The notes under the pieces were generated by a model. The model was not told the origin of the DNA. It was given only the letters and a program-made list of their open reading frames with translations, and made no database searches. The position numbers were made by a program, and so were the translations under genes. This document shows, piece by piece, positions 1 through 10,100 of a stretch of 64,000 nt of DNA. Position 1 is the stretch's first letter; every line of letters starts with the position of its first letter. The stretch lies in assembly GCF_021502675.1 (NCBI RefSeq), contig NZ_JAKFHA010000003.1, forward strand, positions 218,103 through 282,102, written 5' to 3'. This DNA is from Yinghuangia soli (GTDB lineage: Bacteria; Actinomycetota; Actinomycetes; Streptomycetales; Streptomycetaceae).

Positions 1-72
<72 letters not shown>

Positions 73-108
73 TCGCCGCCGGCAAGAGGTCCCGGACGTG
101 CCCGTCGG

Positions 109-954
109 TCAGTTGCGGCGCGCTTGGTGGAGGACGGCTGCAAGGTGGTCGGCGACAGCCTGCTGATGGTCGGTCAGATAGAAGTGGCCGCCCGGGAACG
201 TGTGCAGGTCGAAGGGGCCGGTGGTGTGTTCGCGCCAGGCGGCGGCCTCGTGGATGCCGACCTTGGGGTCGTGGTCGCCGACCAGTGCGGTCAAAGGGCA
301 GCCGAGGGGCGGCCCCGGGCTGAAGCGGTACGTCTCCACCGCCCGGTAGTCCGCGCGGATCGCCGGGAGGACCATCCGCAGCACCTCGTCGTCGTCGAGG
401 ATGCCGGCGTCGGTGCCGCGCAGCGCGCGGATCTCGGCGACCAGCGCTGCGTCGTCGTAGGTGTGCACGCGCTCGGCGCGGCTGCGGTCGGGTGCGCGGC
501 GGCCGGACAGCACGAGGGCGGCGGGTGCCGTCGCCGGGTCGGCGGCGGTGAGCCGGCGGGCGACTTCGAACGCGACGACGGCCCCCATGCTGTGGCCGAA
601 CAGGACGAGCGGCCGGTGCCTCGGGTCGCCCGCGATCACGCCGCCGAGGATCCCGGCGACGATGTCGGCCAGCCGGCCGATGTCCTCGACGGGTGCCTCT
701 GCACGCCGGTCCTGACGGCCGGGGTACTGGACGCAGAGGACTTCGGCCTGGTCGCGCAGGGCCACGGACAGCGGCAGCCAGAAGCTGGCCGAGCCGCCCG
801 CATGCGGGAACGCGACCAGGCGCGGCAGGGGTTCGGACGTGGGGTGGTAGGTGCGCATCCACGCGGCGGGGTCGGCCTCGGCAGGGTCGGCCGTCGGCGC
901 GGTGGTGCCGGTGTGTCGCGGGCCTGCGGTCGGCGCCGCGGGGGTAGGGCTCAT
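109..954 (-). CDS. Type II thioesterase of the polyketide cluster
   Basis: This 281-residue alpha/beta hydrolase is a stand-alone (type II) thioesterase, a family that removes stalled or wrongly decarboxylated acyl groups from PKS carrier proteins. The N-terminal 'FPHAGGSASFW' motif is typical of TEII. The nucleophile elbow is GHSMG, the acidic residue lies in 'VGDHDPKVG', and the catalytic His is in 'PGGHFYLTDH' near the C-terminus, so the triad looks complete. The ATG at 954 was chosen because GAGGA lies about 7 nt upstream and the conserved fold starts shortly after it. The frame stays open much further upstream, but those residues are antisense-like Arg/Pro-rich sequence. It is the last gene of the minus-strand PKS series, 155 nt after the second SnoaL-like gene. 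Its role in editing is inferred from family and position. Confidence 0.9.
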   Translation of the reverse strand: MSPTPAAPTAGPRHTGTTAPTADPAEADPAAWMRTYHPTSEPLPRLVAFPHAGGSASFWLPLSVALRDQAEVLCVQYPGRQDRRAEAPVEDIGRLADIVAGILGGVIAGDPRHRPLVLFGHSMGAVVAFEVARRLTAADPATAPAALVLSGRRAPDRSRAERVHTYDDAALVAEIRALRGTDAGILDDDEVLRMVLPAIRADYRAVETYRFSPGPPLGCPLTALVGDHDPKVGIHEAAAWREHTTGPFDLHTFPGGHFYLTDHQQAVADHLAAVLHQARRN

Positions 955-1109
955 GGCGGTGTCCTCGGGTATGGGGGTCGATGGCCGGGCCCGGGCCAGG
1001 GGGGGCCCGGGGCCGGCGGGCTGGAGCGGTCGCGGTGTGCCGGCGGCGGTCGGCGGGGAGCCCCGTGGGCCGTCCCCGGCCACCGGCCCGCGCCGTTCCC
1101 CGCGCCCGT

Positions 1110-1592
1110 TCAGTCGTCGCTGATGCGGGCCAAGTTCTCTGCGGTGGGACGCCACTGCTCGGCGAATTCCGCGGGCAGTTCGGTGGCGGCCAGCACGGGG
1201 TGCCGCGGGACGGACACCCGGTAGCTGATGCGCCAGCCGGCCGAGGTGGGTTCGACGATGTCGTAGTAGTCCCCGCCGTGCACCCGCCCGTCGACCAGCG
1301 TGGCGATGTAGCGGCTGCGGGCGCGGACGATGCCGTCGTCGCCGACCAGCACCACGGTGTCCAGCGTCTGGTGGTCCGGGGTGTCGGGGCGCCGCGCGCG
1401 GGTGAATGCGGCGGCCTGGCCGATCCCCGGGATGGAGTAGCCGAGGCCGATGGTGTTCTCGACTGTCACGTCCTCGGTGAACACCTCGCCCAGCTCGTCG
1501 GCGTCGCCGTTGTCGAAGACGTGCCCGAACTGCGCCAGCGCGAGGTGGATCTCGGCAAGGTCCGCGGCGGTGACGGTGCGTGCGGCGCTCAT
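1110..1592 (-). CDS. SnoaL-like (NTF2-fold) protein, copy 2
   Basis: This 160-residue protein has the SnoaL-like/NTF2 fold pattern: N-terminal helix 'ADLAEIHLALAQFGHVFDNGD', the 'VFTEDVTVENT' strand, 'PDHQTLDTVVL', 'ARSRYIATLVDGR' and C-terminal 'GWRISYRVS'. The family includes polyketide cyclases and hydratases, but many members have no assigned reaction. Its ATG overlaps the stop of the preceding paralogue (ATGA, 1589-1592) and a good AAGGAG sits upstream, so the pair is translationally coupled. The two proteins are clear paralogues over their full length. In this cluster the obvious substrate is the beta,delta-diketo acyl chain released by, or still bound to, the last PKS module, so a role in ring closure is plausible but not shown by sequence. 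It could also be a dehydratase or epoxide-opening enzyme. Confidence 0.8.
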   Translation of the reverse strand: MSAARTVTAADLAEIHLALAQFGHVFDNGDADELGEVFTEDVTVENTIGLGYSIPGIGQAAAFTRARRPDTPDHQTLDTVVLVGDDGIVRARSRYIATLVDGRVHGGDYYDIVEPTSAGWRISYRVSVPRHPVLAATELPAEFAEQWRPTAENLARISDD

Positions 1593-2038
1593 CCGAACTC
1601 CTTGGACAGCGGGAAGGCGGACGTTGCGGCGGCAGTGCCCTCGGGGCGCGGTACGCGGGCGAGGCTGCGGCGGTAGCGGATCCGCCAGCCGTCCGGTGTC
1701 CGCTCCAGGATGTCGAGGAACTCGCCGCTGGTGAGCCGTCCTTCGGGGTTGATGCCGATGTAGCGGCTGCGCGCCTGCACCCGGCCGTGCTCGTCGACGA
1801 CGACCGCGGTGTTGAGCGTGTGGTGGTCGGGCGTGGCGTCGCTCTTGCCGCGGGTGTATTCGGCGAACTCGGCAATGCCGTGGAACGAGCGGTTCGCGCT
1901 GTGCCCGATGTCCACGGTGACGTCGTCGGTGAAGACCAGGCGGAGTCCGTCGATGTCGCGGTTGTCGAAGACGTGCGCGAACAGGGCGAGGGTCCGGTGG
2001 ATCTCGGCGAGGTCGGCCGGGGTGAGCGGGTGGGTCAT
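1589..2038 (-). CDS. SnoaL-like (NTF2-fold) protein, copy 1
   Basis: This 149-residue SnoaL-like protein begins 'MTHPLTPADLAEIHRTLALF'. The ATG at 2038 is preceded by GAAGGAAG at good spacing; a longer in-frame start 13 codons upstream lacks such a site. It shares with its downstream neighbour the blocks 'ADLAEIH', 'HVFDN', 'DVTV', 'PDHxTL', 'ARSRYI', and 'GWRIxYR'. The acidic and His residues lining this fold (for example in 'PDHHTLNT') are kept, so it need not be inactive. It lies 82 nt after the TE-containing PKS gene. Tandem SnoaL-like paralogues at the end of a modular PKS suggest a two-component or two-step cyclisation of the released diketo acid; the exact chemistry cannot be read from sequence. 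Confidence 0.8.
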   Translation of the reverse strand: MTHPLTPADLAEIHRTLALFAHVFDNRDIDGLRLVFTDDVTVDIGHSANRSFHGIAEFAEYTRGKSDATPDHHTLNTAVVVDEHGRVQARSRYIGINPEGRLTSGEFLDILERTPDGWRIRYRRSLARVPRPEGTAAATSAFPLSKEFG

Positions 2039-2120
2039 GGACTTCCTTCGGATTCGGTCGTGCGCCGGTGGAGGCACCGGACGGTGGGAATGCCGTGCGG
2101 GGCAGCGGCTGCGGGGGCGG

Positions 2121-5100
2121 TCAAGGTTGCCGGGCCAGGCCGTCGGCCCATGCGGCGACGGCGCGGGCGGTGTCCCCGGCGTGGTCTTCCAGGACCGTGA
2201 AGTGGTCGCCGTCGACGGGGATCAGGTCGTGCGGGAGCGGCCAGTAGGCGTGCCAGTCGGCGTCGCCGTCGAGGTCGTCGGGGGTTCCGTCGATCGGTTC
2301 GTTCGCCTGGGCGACGAGAGTGGGCGCGGCGATGGGCTGCGGCTTCCAGTCGGCGAAGATGCGCTGGTACAGGCCCATGGTGCTGAGGTTGGTGTCGTCC
2401 AGCCACATGTCGTACTGGGCGATGCGCCCGAGCATGCCGTCGATCATGGCGGGGAGCCACCAGTCCATGCCGGGCTCGAGCGGGGTGTCGATGGGGAAGG
2501 TGTCGACGAGGGCGACGCCGAGCGGGGCGAGGCCCTGGGCCTCGAGTTCGCGGGTGACGGCGTGCGCGATGCATCCGCCCATGGAGCGTCCGACGACGAT
2601 GAACGGCGCGTCGCCGACCGCTTCGCGCACGCTGTCGGCGTGCAGCCGGATGATCGCCTCGGCGTCGCGCGGCAGTGCCTCGCCGACTGCGAACCCGGGA
2701 GTCTGCAGCACGAAGACGTCGCGTTCGCCGTGGAACGCTTGCGCGAACCGGGCGTATTCGTGCGGCCCGGAAATGGCGCTGACGGAGGGGAAGCACACGA
2801 TCGCCGGCCCGCCGTCGCCGGTGGCGAGGCGCAGCACGGGCTTGGCGTGTGCGGCGCGTTCGCCGGTGCCGAAGAAGTCGCGGAGCCCGGCCGCGGCCAT
2901 GATCACCTCGGCGGCGGTGCCGTGCTTGGCCGCCCGGGACAGTTGGACATAGAACTGGGCCAGGGGGCCACGGGCCCGCTCGTCGGCGCTCCGGTCGGCT
3001 TGGCCGGCCGGCGCGTCCGATGTGCCGGGGGCGGCGATGCCGCGTTCCGTCAATGCTTCGTCGAGGGCGGCCGCGACCGCGCGTGGCGTCGGGTGCGCGA
3101 TCGTGACGGTGGCGGGCAGGCGGACGCCGGTCGCCTCGGTGATCCGGTTGCGCAGTTCGACGGCGGTGAGCGAGTCGAGGCCGAGTTCCAGGAAGGCCGT
3201 GTCCGCGGATATGGGCTCGTCGCCATCGGTGTGCCCGAGCACCACCGCGGTCCGGGCGCGCACCAGTTCGACGAGCGCCTCCTCCCGGGCCACGGGGTCG
3301 AGGGCGTCCAGGCGGGCGGCGAAGTCGGTGGCCTCGGGCGCGGGCGCGGTCCGCGCGCGGCGGCGCGCGGCCACCGGGCGGGCGGAGGTGGCGCGTGAGG
3401 CGTCTGCGGAGGCGCTCCGGCGGAGGCGGGCCGCGGCCTCGGCGGGCACGGCCCGTGACACGAGCGAGGCGACCGACAGCACCGGCGCGCCGGTGGCGTC
3501 GGCGGCTTCGAGGGCGATGCTGTCTGTGCCGTTGGGCGTGACGGTGACGCGCAGGGCAACGGCGCCGGAGGCGTGCAGCCGGACATCGTCCCAGGCGTAC
3601 GCGAGACGGCTGCCCGGGTCGGTGCCGCGAGCACGGGCGGTGCGGACAGCGTCGACGACGGCAATGTGCAGAGCGGCGTCGAGCAGCGCCGGGTGGACGC
3701 CGAAGCGGGCCGCGTCGGCGTGCTCGTCGGCGGCGAGTTCCACGTCCGCGTACAGGACGCCGTCGGCGCCGCGCCATGCGGCCTGCAGGCCCTGGAACGC
3801 CGGGCCGTAGTCGAGGCCTGCGGCGGTGAGCAGGCCGTAGGCGTCCGAGACGTCGACGGGCTCGGCGCCGGGCGGCGGCCAGGCCGCAGCGCGGGCGGGG
3901 TCGGGAGCCGGCGGCGGGGCAGAGCCGGTTCCGGGCGCGAGGAAGCCGCCCGCGTGCCGGGTCCAGTCGGCGCCGTCGTCGGCCGCGTCCTCGTCGCGGG
4001 AGAGGATCGCGAACCGGCGCCGCCCGTCCTCGGTCGCCGATCCGACGGCGACTCGGAGGTGCACGCCGCCGCGCTCGGGCACCGCGAACGGCGCTTCGAT
4101 CACGAGTTCCTCCACCACACCGAGGCCGACCTCGTCGGCGGCCCGGACGGCGAGTTCGAGGAACGCGGAGGCGGGCAGCAGCACGGTGCCTTGCACCGCG
4201 TGGTCGGCGAGCCACGGGCTGCCGCGCAGCGAGAGGCGTCCGGTGAGCAGGACGTCGTCGCCGTCGCCGATGTCGACCGACGCACGCACGAGCGGGTGTT
4301 CGATGCCGCGCAGCCCGAGCGCGGACGCGCCGGACGCGGGCGCCTCGACCGTGTCGCGCCAGTAACGACGGTGCTGGAAAGCGTAGGTGGGCAGGTCGGT
4401 GTGCCGCGGAGTGTGCTCCGCGAACACGGCCGCCCAGTCGACGGCTACGCCGCGCACGAAGACTTCGGCGAGTGCGGTGAGCACGCGCGGCAGGCCCCCC
4501 TGGTCGCGGCGCAGGGTGCCGGTGACGATTCCGGCGGGCTGCCCGGGCCGGGCGGCGGGCAGTTCCTCGTGGAGGGTGTCCTCGATCGCGGGGGTCAGCA
4601 CCGGATGAGGGCTGATCTCGATGAAGGTGGTGTGTCCGGCGGCGACGAGGCCCTGGGTGGCTTCGTGGAAGCGGACGGTCTCGCGCAGGTTCGCCGCCCA
4701 GTAGTCGGCGTCCATGCCGGCGGTGTCGATCCAGGTGCCGGTCACGGTGGACCACAGCGGAACGGCGCCGGTGACGGGGGTGATCGGGGCGAGGTCGGCG
4801 CGGATGCGGTCACGGATGGCCTCGACCTGAGGCGAGTGCGAGGCGTAGTCGACGGGGATGAGTCGGGCGCGGCCGCCTTCGCCGGTCACCTGGGCGACCA
4901 GGACTTCGAGGGCGTAGGGGGTCCCGGAGGCGACGACCTGCGCAGGTCCGTTGACGGCGGCGACGGCGATCTTGCCGTCCCAGCGCGCGATGCGCTCGCG
5001 GGCCTGTGCCGCGGGCTCGCCGAGCGAGGCCATGCCGCCGCGGCCGGAGAGCGTGGAGATGGCCTGGCTGCGCAGCGCCACGATGCGGGCGCCGTCCTCG

Positions 5101-7157
5101 AGGCCGAGCCCGCCGGCGACGACGGCCGCGGCGATCTCGCCCTGCGAGTGCCCGACGACCGCGTCGGGGTGGACGCCGTAGGAGCGCCACACTTCGGCGA
5201 GCGAGACCAACACCGCCCACAGCACGGGCTGGACGACGTCGACGCGGTCGAGCCAGCCGCGGTCGGCGCCGGTGACGACGTCGGTGAGCGACCAGTCGAC
5301 GAACGGTTCGAGGGCCTTCTCGCACTCGGCGAAGCGTGCGGCGAACACCGTTGATTCGGCGAGGAGTTCGGCTCCCATGCCGGCCCATTGGGAGCCCTGG
5401 CCGGGGAATACGAACACGGTCTTGCCGGTGGGGCCTGCCGTGCCGGTGACGACCGCGGGGCTGTCCTCGCCGCGCCCGAGGGCGGCAAGCGCGTCGCGCA
5501 GGCCGGTGCGGGCGCCGACGAGCACGGCTCGTTCGTCGAACGCGGTGCGGGCGGTGGCGAGGGTGTGTCCGACGTCCGCGGTGCGGAAGGCCGGGTGGGC
5601 GGCGAGGTGTTCGGTGAGCCGGCCTGCCTGGGCGCGCAGCGCGTCGGCGGACTTCGCCGACAGCACCCACGGGAGCGGCCGGTCGGCGTCGGGAGCGATC
5701 GCCGCCGGCTCTTCGGGATCGGTCGTTGCCTCGGGGAGTTCGAGGATGACGTGCGCGTTCGTCCCGCTCACCCCGAACGCGGAGACCGCGGCGCGGCGCG
5801 GCGCGCCGGTCTCCGGCCACGGCTGCGCCCGGTCCAGCAGCCGCACGGTCCCGGCGGACCAGTCGACGTGCGGCGACGGTTCGTCCGCGTGCAGGGTGCG
5901 AGGCAGTCGGCCGTGGCGCAGTGCCTCGACGGTCTTGATCACGGCCGCGACCCCCGCGGCGGCCTGCGCGTGGCCGATGTTCGACTTGAGCGAGCCGAGC
6001 CACAGCGGCCGCTCCGGGTCGCGGTCCTGGCCGTAGGTGGCGATCAGGGCCTGCGCCTCGATGGGGTCGCCCAGCGTGGTGCCGGTGCCGTGCGCTTCGA
6101 CGGCGTCCACGTCGGACGCGGTGAGCCCGGCGTTCGCGAGGGCCTCGCGGATGACGCGCTGCTGGGCGGGTCCGTTGGGGGCGCTCAGGCCGTTGGACGC
6201 GCCGTCCTGGTTGACGGCGCTGCCGCGGACGACGGCGAGCACCGGGTGTCCGAGGCGTTCGGCGTCCGACAGCCGTTCGAGGACGAGGACGCCCGCTCCC
6301 TCGGCCCAGCCGGTGCCGTCGGCGCCCGCCCCGAAGGCCTTGCAGCGCCCGTCGGGCGAGAGCCCGCGCTGGCGCGAGAACTCGACGTAGCCGGCCGGCG
6401 AGGCCATGACGGTCGCGCCGCCGGCGAGTGCCAGGTCGCTCTCGCCCGAGCGCAGCGACTGCACCGCCAGGTGCAGCGCGACCAGCGAGGACGAGCACGC
6501 GGTGTCGACGGTCACGGCCGGGCCTTCGAGCCCGAACGTGTAGGCGATGCGTCCGGACGCGACGCTGCCGAGGGTTCCGGTGCCGAGGTAGCCCTCGAGT
6601 TCCTCGGGCACCCGGTCGAGGGCGGGCGCGTAGTCGATGCCCGCGATCCCGGCGAAGACCGCTGTGCGGGTGCGCTTGAGGGTGGCGGCGTCGATGCCGG
6701 CGCGTTCGAACGCCTCCCACGCGGTCTCCAGGAGCAGGCGCTGCTGGGGGTCCATGGCGAGCGCCTCGCGCGGCGAGATCCCGAAGAACGCCGCGTCGAA
6801 GTCGGCGGCGTCCGGGAGGAACGAACCGTTGACGGTGTAGGTGGTGCCGGGCCGGTCGGGGTCGGGGTCGTAGATGTCCCGCAGGTCCCAGCCGCGGTCG
6901 GTGGGCGCCTCGCCGACCGCGTCGGTCCCGGAGTCGACGAGCTTCCACAGGTCGTCGGGTCCGCGGACGCCGCCGGGCAGCCGGCATGCGGTGCCGACGA
7001 TGGCGATGGGTTCGCGCCGCGCGGACTCCACCTCGCGCAGGCGCGCGCGGGCGGTCTGGACGTCGGCGAGGGCGCGCTTGAGGTAGGTCCGGAGCTTCGC
7101 TTCGTCGGCGGGCGTCCCGGCCGCGGCGGTCCTCGCCTCGGTGCTGACGTCGGTCAT
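2121..7157 (-). CDS. Type I PKS 4: final module 6, KS-AT-DH-ACP-TE
   Basis: This 1678-residue protein ends the assembly line. Residues 1-48 form an N-terminal coiled-coil docking segment ('[20 protein letters not shown]'). KS is about 49-475 with Cys221 in DTACSS. AT is about 578-880 with GHSQG and YASH, predicting methylmalonyl-CoA. DH is about 945-1225 with both catalytic motifs intact ([10 protein letters not shown] and DAALH). ACP is near 1327 (LGLDSL). TE is about 1440-1678 with Ser1525 in GRSMGG and a C-terminal '[10 protein letters not shown]'. There is no ketoreductase, so the apparently intact DH has no beta-hydroxyl made by its own module; it may be vestigial, act on another intermediate, or depend on a KR in trans. 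The TE should hydrolyse or lactonise a beta,delta-diketo chain. AAAGG lies upstream of the ATG, and the gap to PKS 3 is 42 nt. Confidence 0.95.
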   Translation of the reverse strand: MTDVSTEARTAAAGTPADEAKLRTYLKRALADVQTARARLREVESARREPIAIVGTACRLPGGVRGPDDLWKLVDSGTDAVGEAPTDRGWDLRDIYDPDPDRPGTTYTVNGSFLPDAADFDAAFFGISPREALAMDPQQRLLLETAWEAFERAGIDAATLKRTRTAVFAGIAGIDYAPALDRVPEELEGYLGTGTLGSVASGRIAYTFGLEGPAVTVDTACSSSLVALHLAVQSLRSGESDLALAGGATVMASPAGYVEFSRQRGLSPDGRCKAFGAGADGTGWAEGAGVLVLERLSDAERLGHPVLAVVRGSAVNQDGASNGLSAPNGPAQQRVIREALANAGLTASDVDAVEAHGTGTTLGDPIEAQALIATYGQDRDPERPLWLGSLKSNIGHAQAAAGVAAVIKTVEALRHGRLPRTLHADEPSPHVDWSAGTVRLLDRAQPWPETGAPRRAAVSAFGVSGTNAHVILELPEATTDPEEPAAIAPDADRPLPWVLSAKSADALRAQAGRLTEHLAAHPAFRTADVGHTLATARTAFDERAVLVGARTGLRDALAALGRGEDSPAVVTGTAGPTGKTVFVFPGQGSQWAGMGAELLAESTVFAARFAECEKALEPFVDWSLTDVVTGADRGWLDRVDVVQPVLWAVLVSLAEVWRSYGVHPDAVVGHSQGEIAAAVVAGGLGLEDGARIVALRSQAISTLSGRGGMASLGEPAAQARERIARWDGKIAVAAVNGPAQVVASGTPYALEVLVAQVTGEGGRARLIPVDYASHSPQVEAIRDRIRADLAPITPVTGAVPLWSTVTGTWIDTAGMDADYWAANLRETVRFHEATQGLVAAGHTTFIEISPHPVLTPAIEDTLHEELPAARPGQPAGIVTGTLRRDQGGLPRVLTALAEVFVRGVAVDWAAVFAEHTPRHTDLPTYAFQHRRYWRDTVEAPASGASALGLRGIEHPLVRASVDIGDGDDVLLTGRLSLRGSPWLADHAVQGTVLLPASAFLELAVRAADEVGLGVVEELVIEAPFAVPERGGVHLRVAVGSATEDGRRRFAILSRDEDAADDGADWTRHAGGFLAPGTGSAPPPAPDPARAAAWPPPGAEPVDVSDAYGLLTAAGLDYGPAFQGLQAAWRGADGVLYADVELAADEHADAARFGVHPALLDAALHIAVVDAVRTARARGTDPGSRLAYAWDDVRLHASGAVALRVTVTPNGTDSIALEAADATGAPVLSVASLVSRAVPAEAAARLRRSASADASRATSARPVAARRRARTAPAPEATDFAARLDALDPVAREEALVELVRARTAVVLGHTDGDEPISADTAFLELGLDSLTAVELRNRITEATGVRLPATVTIAHPTPRAVAAALDEALTERGIAAPGTSDAPAGQADRSADERARGPLAQFYVQLSRAAKHGTAAEVIMAAAGLRDFFGTGERAAHAKPVLRLATGDGGPAIVCFPSVSAISGPHEYARFAQAFHGERDVFVLQTPGFAVGEALPRDAEAIIRLHADSVREAVGDAPFIVVGRSMGGCIAHAVTRELEAQGLAPLGVALVDTFPIDTPLEPGMDWWLPAMIDGMLGRIAQYDMWLDDTNLSTMGLYQRIFADWKPQPIAAPTLVAQANEPIDGTPDDLDGDADWHAYWPLPHDLIPVDGDHFTVLEDHAGDTARAVAAWADGLARQP

Positions 7158-7199
7158 GGTGCGTGCCTTTCTCTGCGGGCTTCGGTGCCGCGCGGGGGC

Positions 7200-10100
7200 T
7201 CAGAGGGATTCGAGGTCGCCGTCGAGGAGGCTGAACAGTTCGTCGTCGGTGGCGGTGTCCAGGTCGATCCCGTGGCCGCCGCCGGGGTGTTCCGGCACGA
7301 GGGCCCACTTGTCGGCGAGCAGCCGCAATTGCCGGAGGACGGCAGCGCGAGTGTCCGCGTCGCCGAGGCCGTCGCCGGCCAGGGCCGCGTCGAGTCGGAC
7401 GAGGCCGGCGAGCACGTCCGGCGCGGAGCCGTCGCCGCCGGACGGGTCGCCCGACGCGAGTTCGGCGGCGACGAGAGCCGCCACGTCGGCCGGCGTCGGG
7501 TGGTCGAACACGAGGGTGGCGGGCAGGTTCAGCCCGGTCGCCGCGTTGAGCCGGTTGCGCAGTTCCACGGCGGTGAGCGAGTCGAGGCCCAGTTCGCGGA
7601 AGGCCCGGTCCGCCTCCACGGCGGCCGCGCCGTTGCGCCCGAGCACCGCGGCGGTCTCGGCGCGCACGAACTCACCGATCACCGAAACGCGTTCGTCGCC
7701 GGCGAGGCCTGCGACCCGGGCCGCCAGCACGGGACCCTCGACGGGCGCGGCGGCGAAGGCGATGTCGGCGGCGGCGCCGTTCGCGGTCCGCTCGCCGTCG
7801 AGCCAGTAGCGGGTGTGCTGGAAGGCGTAGGTGGGCAGCGGGACCGTGCGCGGCCGGCGGTCGGCGAGCGCCTCCTGCCAGTCGACGGGCACACCGCGGA
7901 CCCAGGCCTCGGCGAGCGAGATGGTGAACCGCCGCAGGCCGCCTTGCTCGCGGCGCAGCGTCCCGACGACGACCGGGCGGGTGACGCCGGCGGATTCCAG
8001 GGTCTCGGCGACCGCGGTGCCGACGACCGGGTGCGGGGCGATCTCGACGAACACGGTGTGCCCGGTCGCGGCGAGGCCGCGGGTGGCGTCGTCGAAGCGG
8101 ACGGGCTCGCGCAGGTTGGTCACCCAGTAGGCGGCGTCCATCTCCGCGGTGTCGATCCACTCCCCCGTCACGGTGGACCACAGCGGGATCCGGCCCGTGG
8201 CGGGCGTGATCCCCGCCAGGTCGGCGCTGATCCGGTCGCGGATGGCGTCCACGTGTGCGGAGTGCGAGGCGTAGTCGACGGGGATGATGCGGGCGCGCAC
8301 CCCGTCGGCTTCGACCGCGGCCACCAGGGAGTCCAGTGCGGCGGGTTCGCCCGCGACGACGGTCTGGGCGGGGCTGTTGACCGCGGCGACGGAGATCCGC
8401 CCCTCGTAGGCCGCGATGCGCTCGCGGACCTCCGCCTCGGGTTCGGCGACGAAGGCCATACCGCCGGTGCCGGACAGTGCGAGGATGGCTTGGCTCCGCA
8501 GTGCGACGACGCGTGCCCCGTCCTCGAGGGACAGGCCGCCCGCGACGACCGCGGCGGCGATCTCGCCCTGCGAATGGCCGACGACCGCGTCGGGCCGGAC
8601 GCCGTGTGCCTGCCAAAGCTCCGCGAGCGCGACGAGTACGGCCCACAGCAGGGGCTGCACGACGTCGACGCGGTCGAGCCAGTCGGTGTCCTCGCCGGCC
8701 AGCAGATCGGCGGGCGACCAGTCGACCAGCGGTTCGAGTGCCTTGGCGCAGTCCGCGAAGCGTGCGGCGAACACCGGTGACTCGTCGAGGAGTTCCGCAG
8801 CCATGCCGGCCCACTGGGAGCCCTGCCCGGGGAAGACGAACACGGTCTTGCCGACCGGCCCGGCAGTCCCGCGCACCACCGCCGGCGATGATGCGCCGTC
8901 GGCGAGGTCCGCAAGGGCGGCAGGCAGTTCGCCGCCCGTCCCCACGACCACGGCGCGCTCCTCGAACGCGGCCCGGGTCGCGACGAGTGACAGCGCGACA
9001 TCGGCCGGGTCGGTGCCGGGCCGATCGGCGAGGAACGCGTGCAGGCGGCGGGCCTGGGGCGCCAGGGCCGCCGCACGCCGGGCGGTGACGGGCCAGGCGA
9101 CGACCTGCTCCGCGCCGGTGCCGTCCGCGCGCGGCGCCGGCGCGGGCGTCGGTACCAAGCCGTCGGCCCCGTCCGGCTGTTCGAGGATGACGTGGGCGTT
9201 GGTCCCGCTCACCCCGAACGACGAAACGGCGGCGCGGCGCGGCCGTCCGGTGTCGGGCCAGGCCTGGGCCTCGCTCAGCAGCCGGACCGCTCCCGCGGAC
9301 CAGTCGACGTGCGGCGAGGGCTCGTCCACGTGCAGCGTCCTCGGGAGCACGCCGTGGCGCAGGGCCTCGACGGTCTTGATGACGCCCGCGACTCCTGCGG
9401 CGGCCTGGGCGTGGCCGATGTTGGACTTGAGCGAGCCGAGCCACAGCGGGCGCTCCGCCGGGCGGTCCTGGCCGTAGGTGGCGAGCAGCGCCTGCGCTTC
9501 GATCGGGTCGCCGAGCGTCGTGCCGGTGCCGTGCGCCTCGACGGCGTCGACGTCGGCGGCGGTGAGCCCCGCGTTGGCCAGGGCCTGGCGGATGACGCGC
9601 TGCTGGGCGGGCCCGTTCGGGGCGGTGAGCCCGTTGGACGCGCCGTCCTGGTTGACCGCGCTGCCCCGCACCACGGCGAGCACCTGGTGCCCGTTGCGCC
9701 GCGCGTCGGACAGCCGTTCGAGGAGGAGCATGCCGACGCCTTCGGCCCAGCCCACGCCGTCGGCGGCACCGGCGAACGCCTTGCAGCGGCCGTCCGTGGA
9801 CAGACCGCGCTGCCGGGAGAACTCGGTGAACGCACCGGGCGACGCCATCACGGCCACGCCGCCCGCGAGCGCGAGGTCGGTCTCGCCGGTGCGCAGCGAC
9901 TGGGCGGCCAGGTGGAGGGTGACCAGCGACGAGGAGCACGCGGTGTCGATGGTGACCGCGGGGCCTTCGAACCCGAAGGTGTAGGCGATACGTCCGGACG
10001 CGACACTTCCGGCCGTTCCGTTGCCGACGTATCCCTCCAGTGAGGCGGGCACGTGGGCGGGCTGCGGCGCGTAGTCGTGGTACATGACGCCGGCGAAGAC

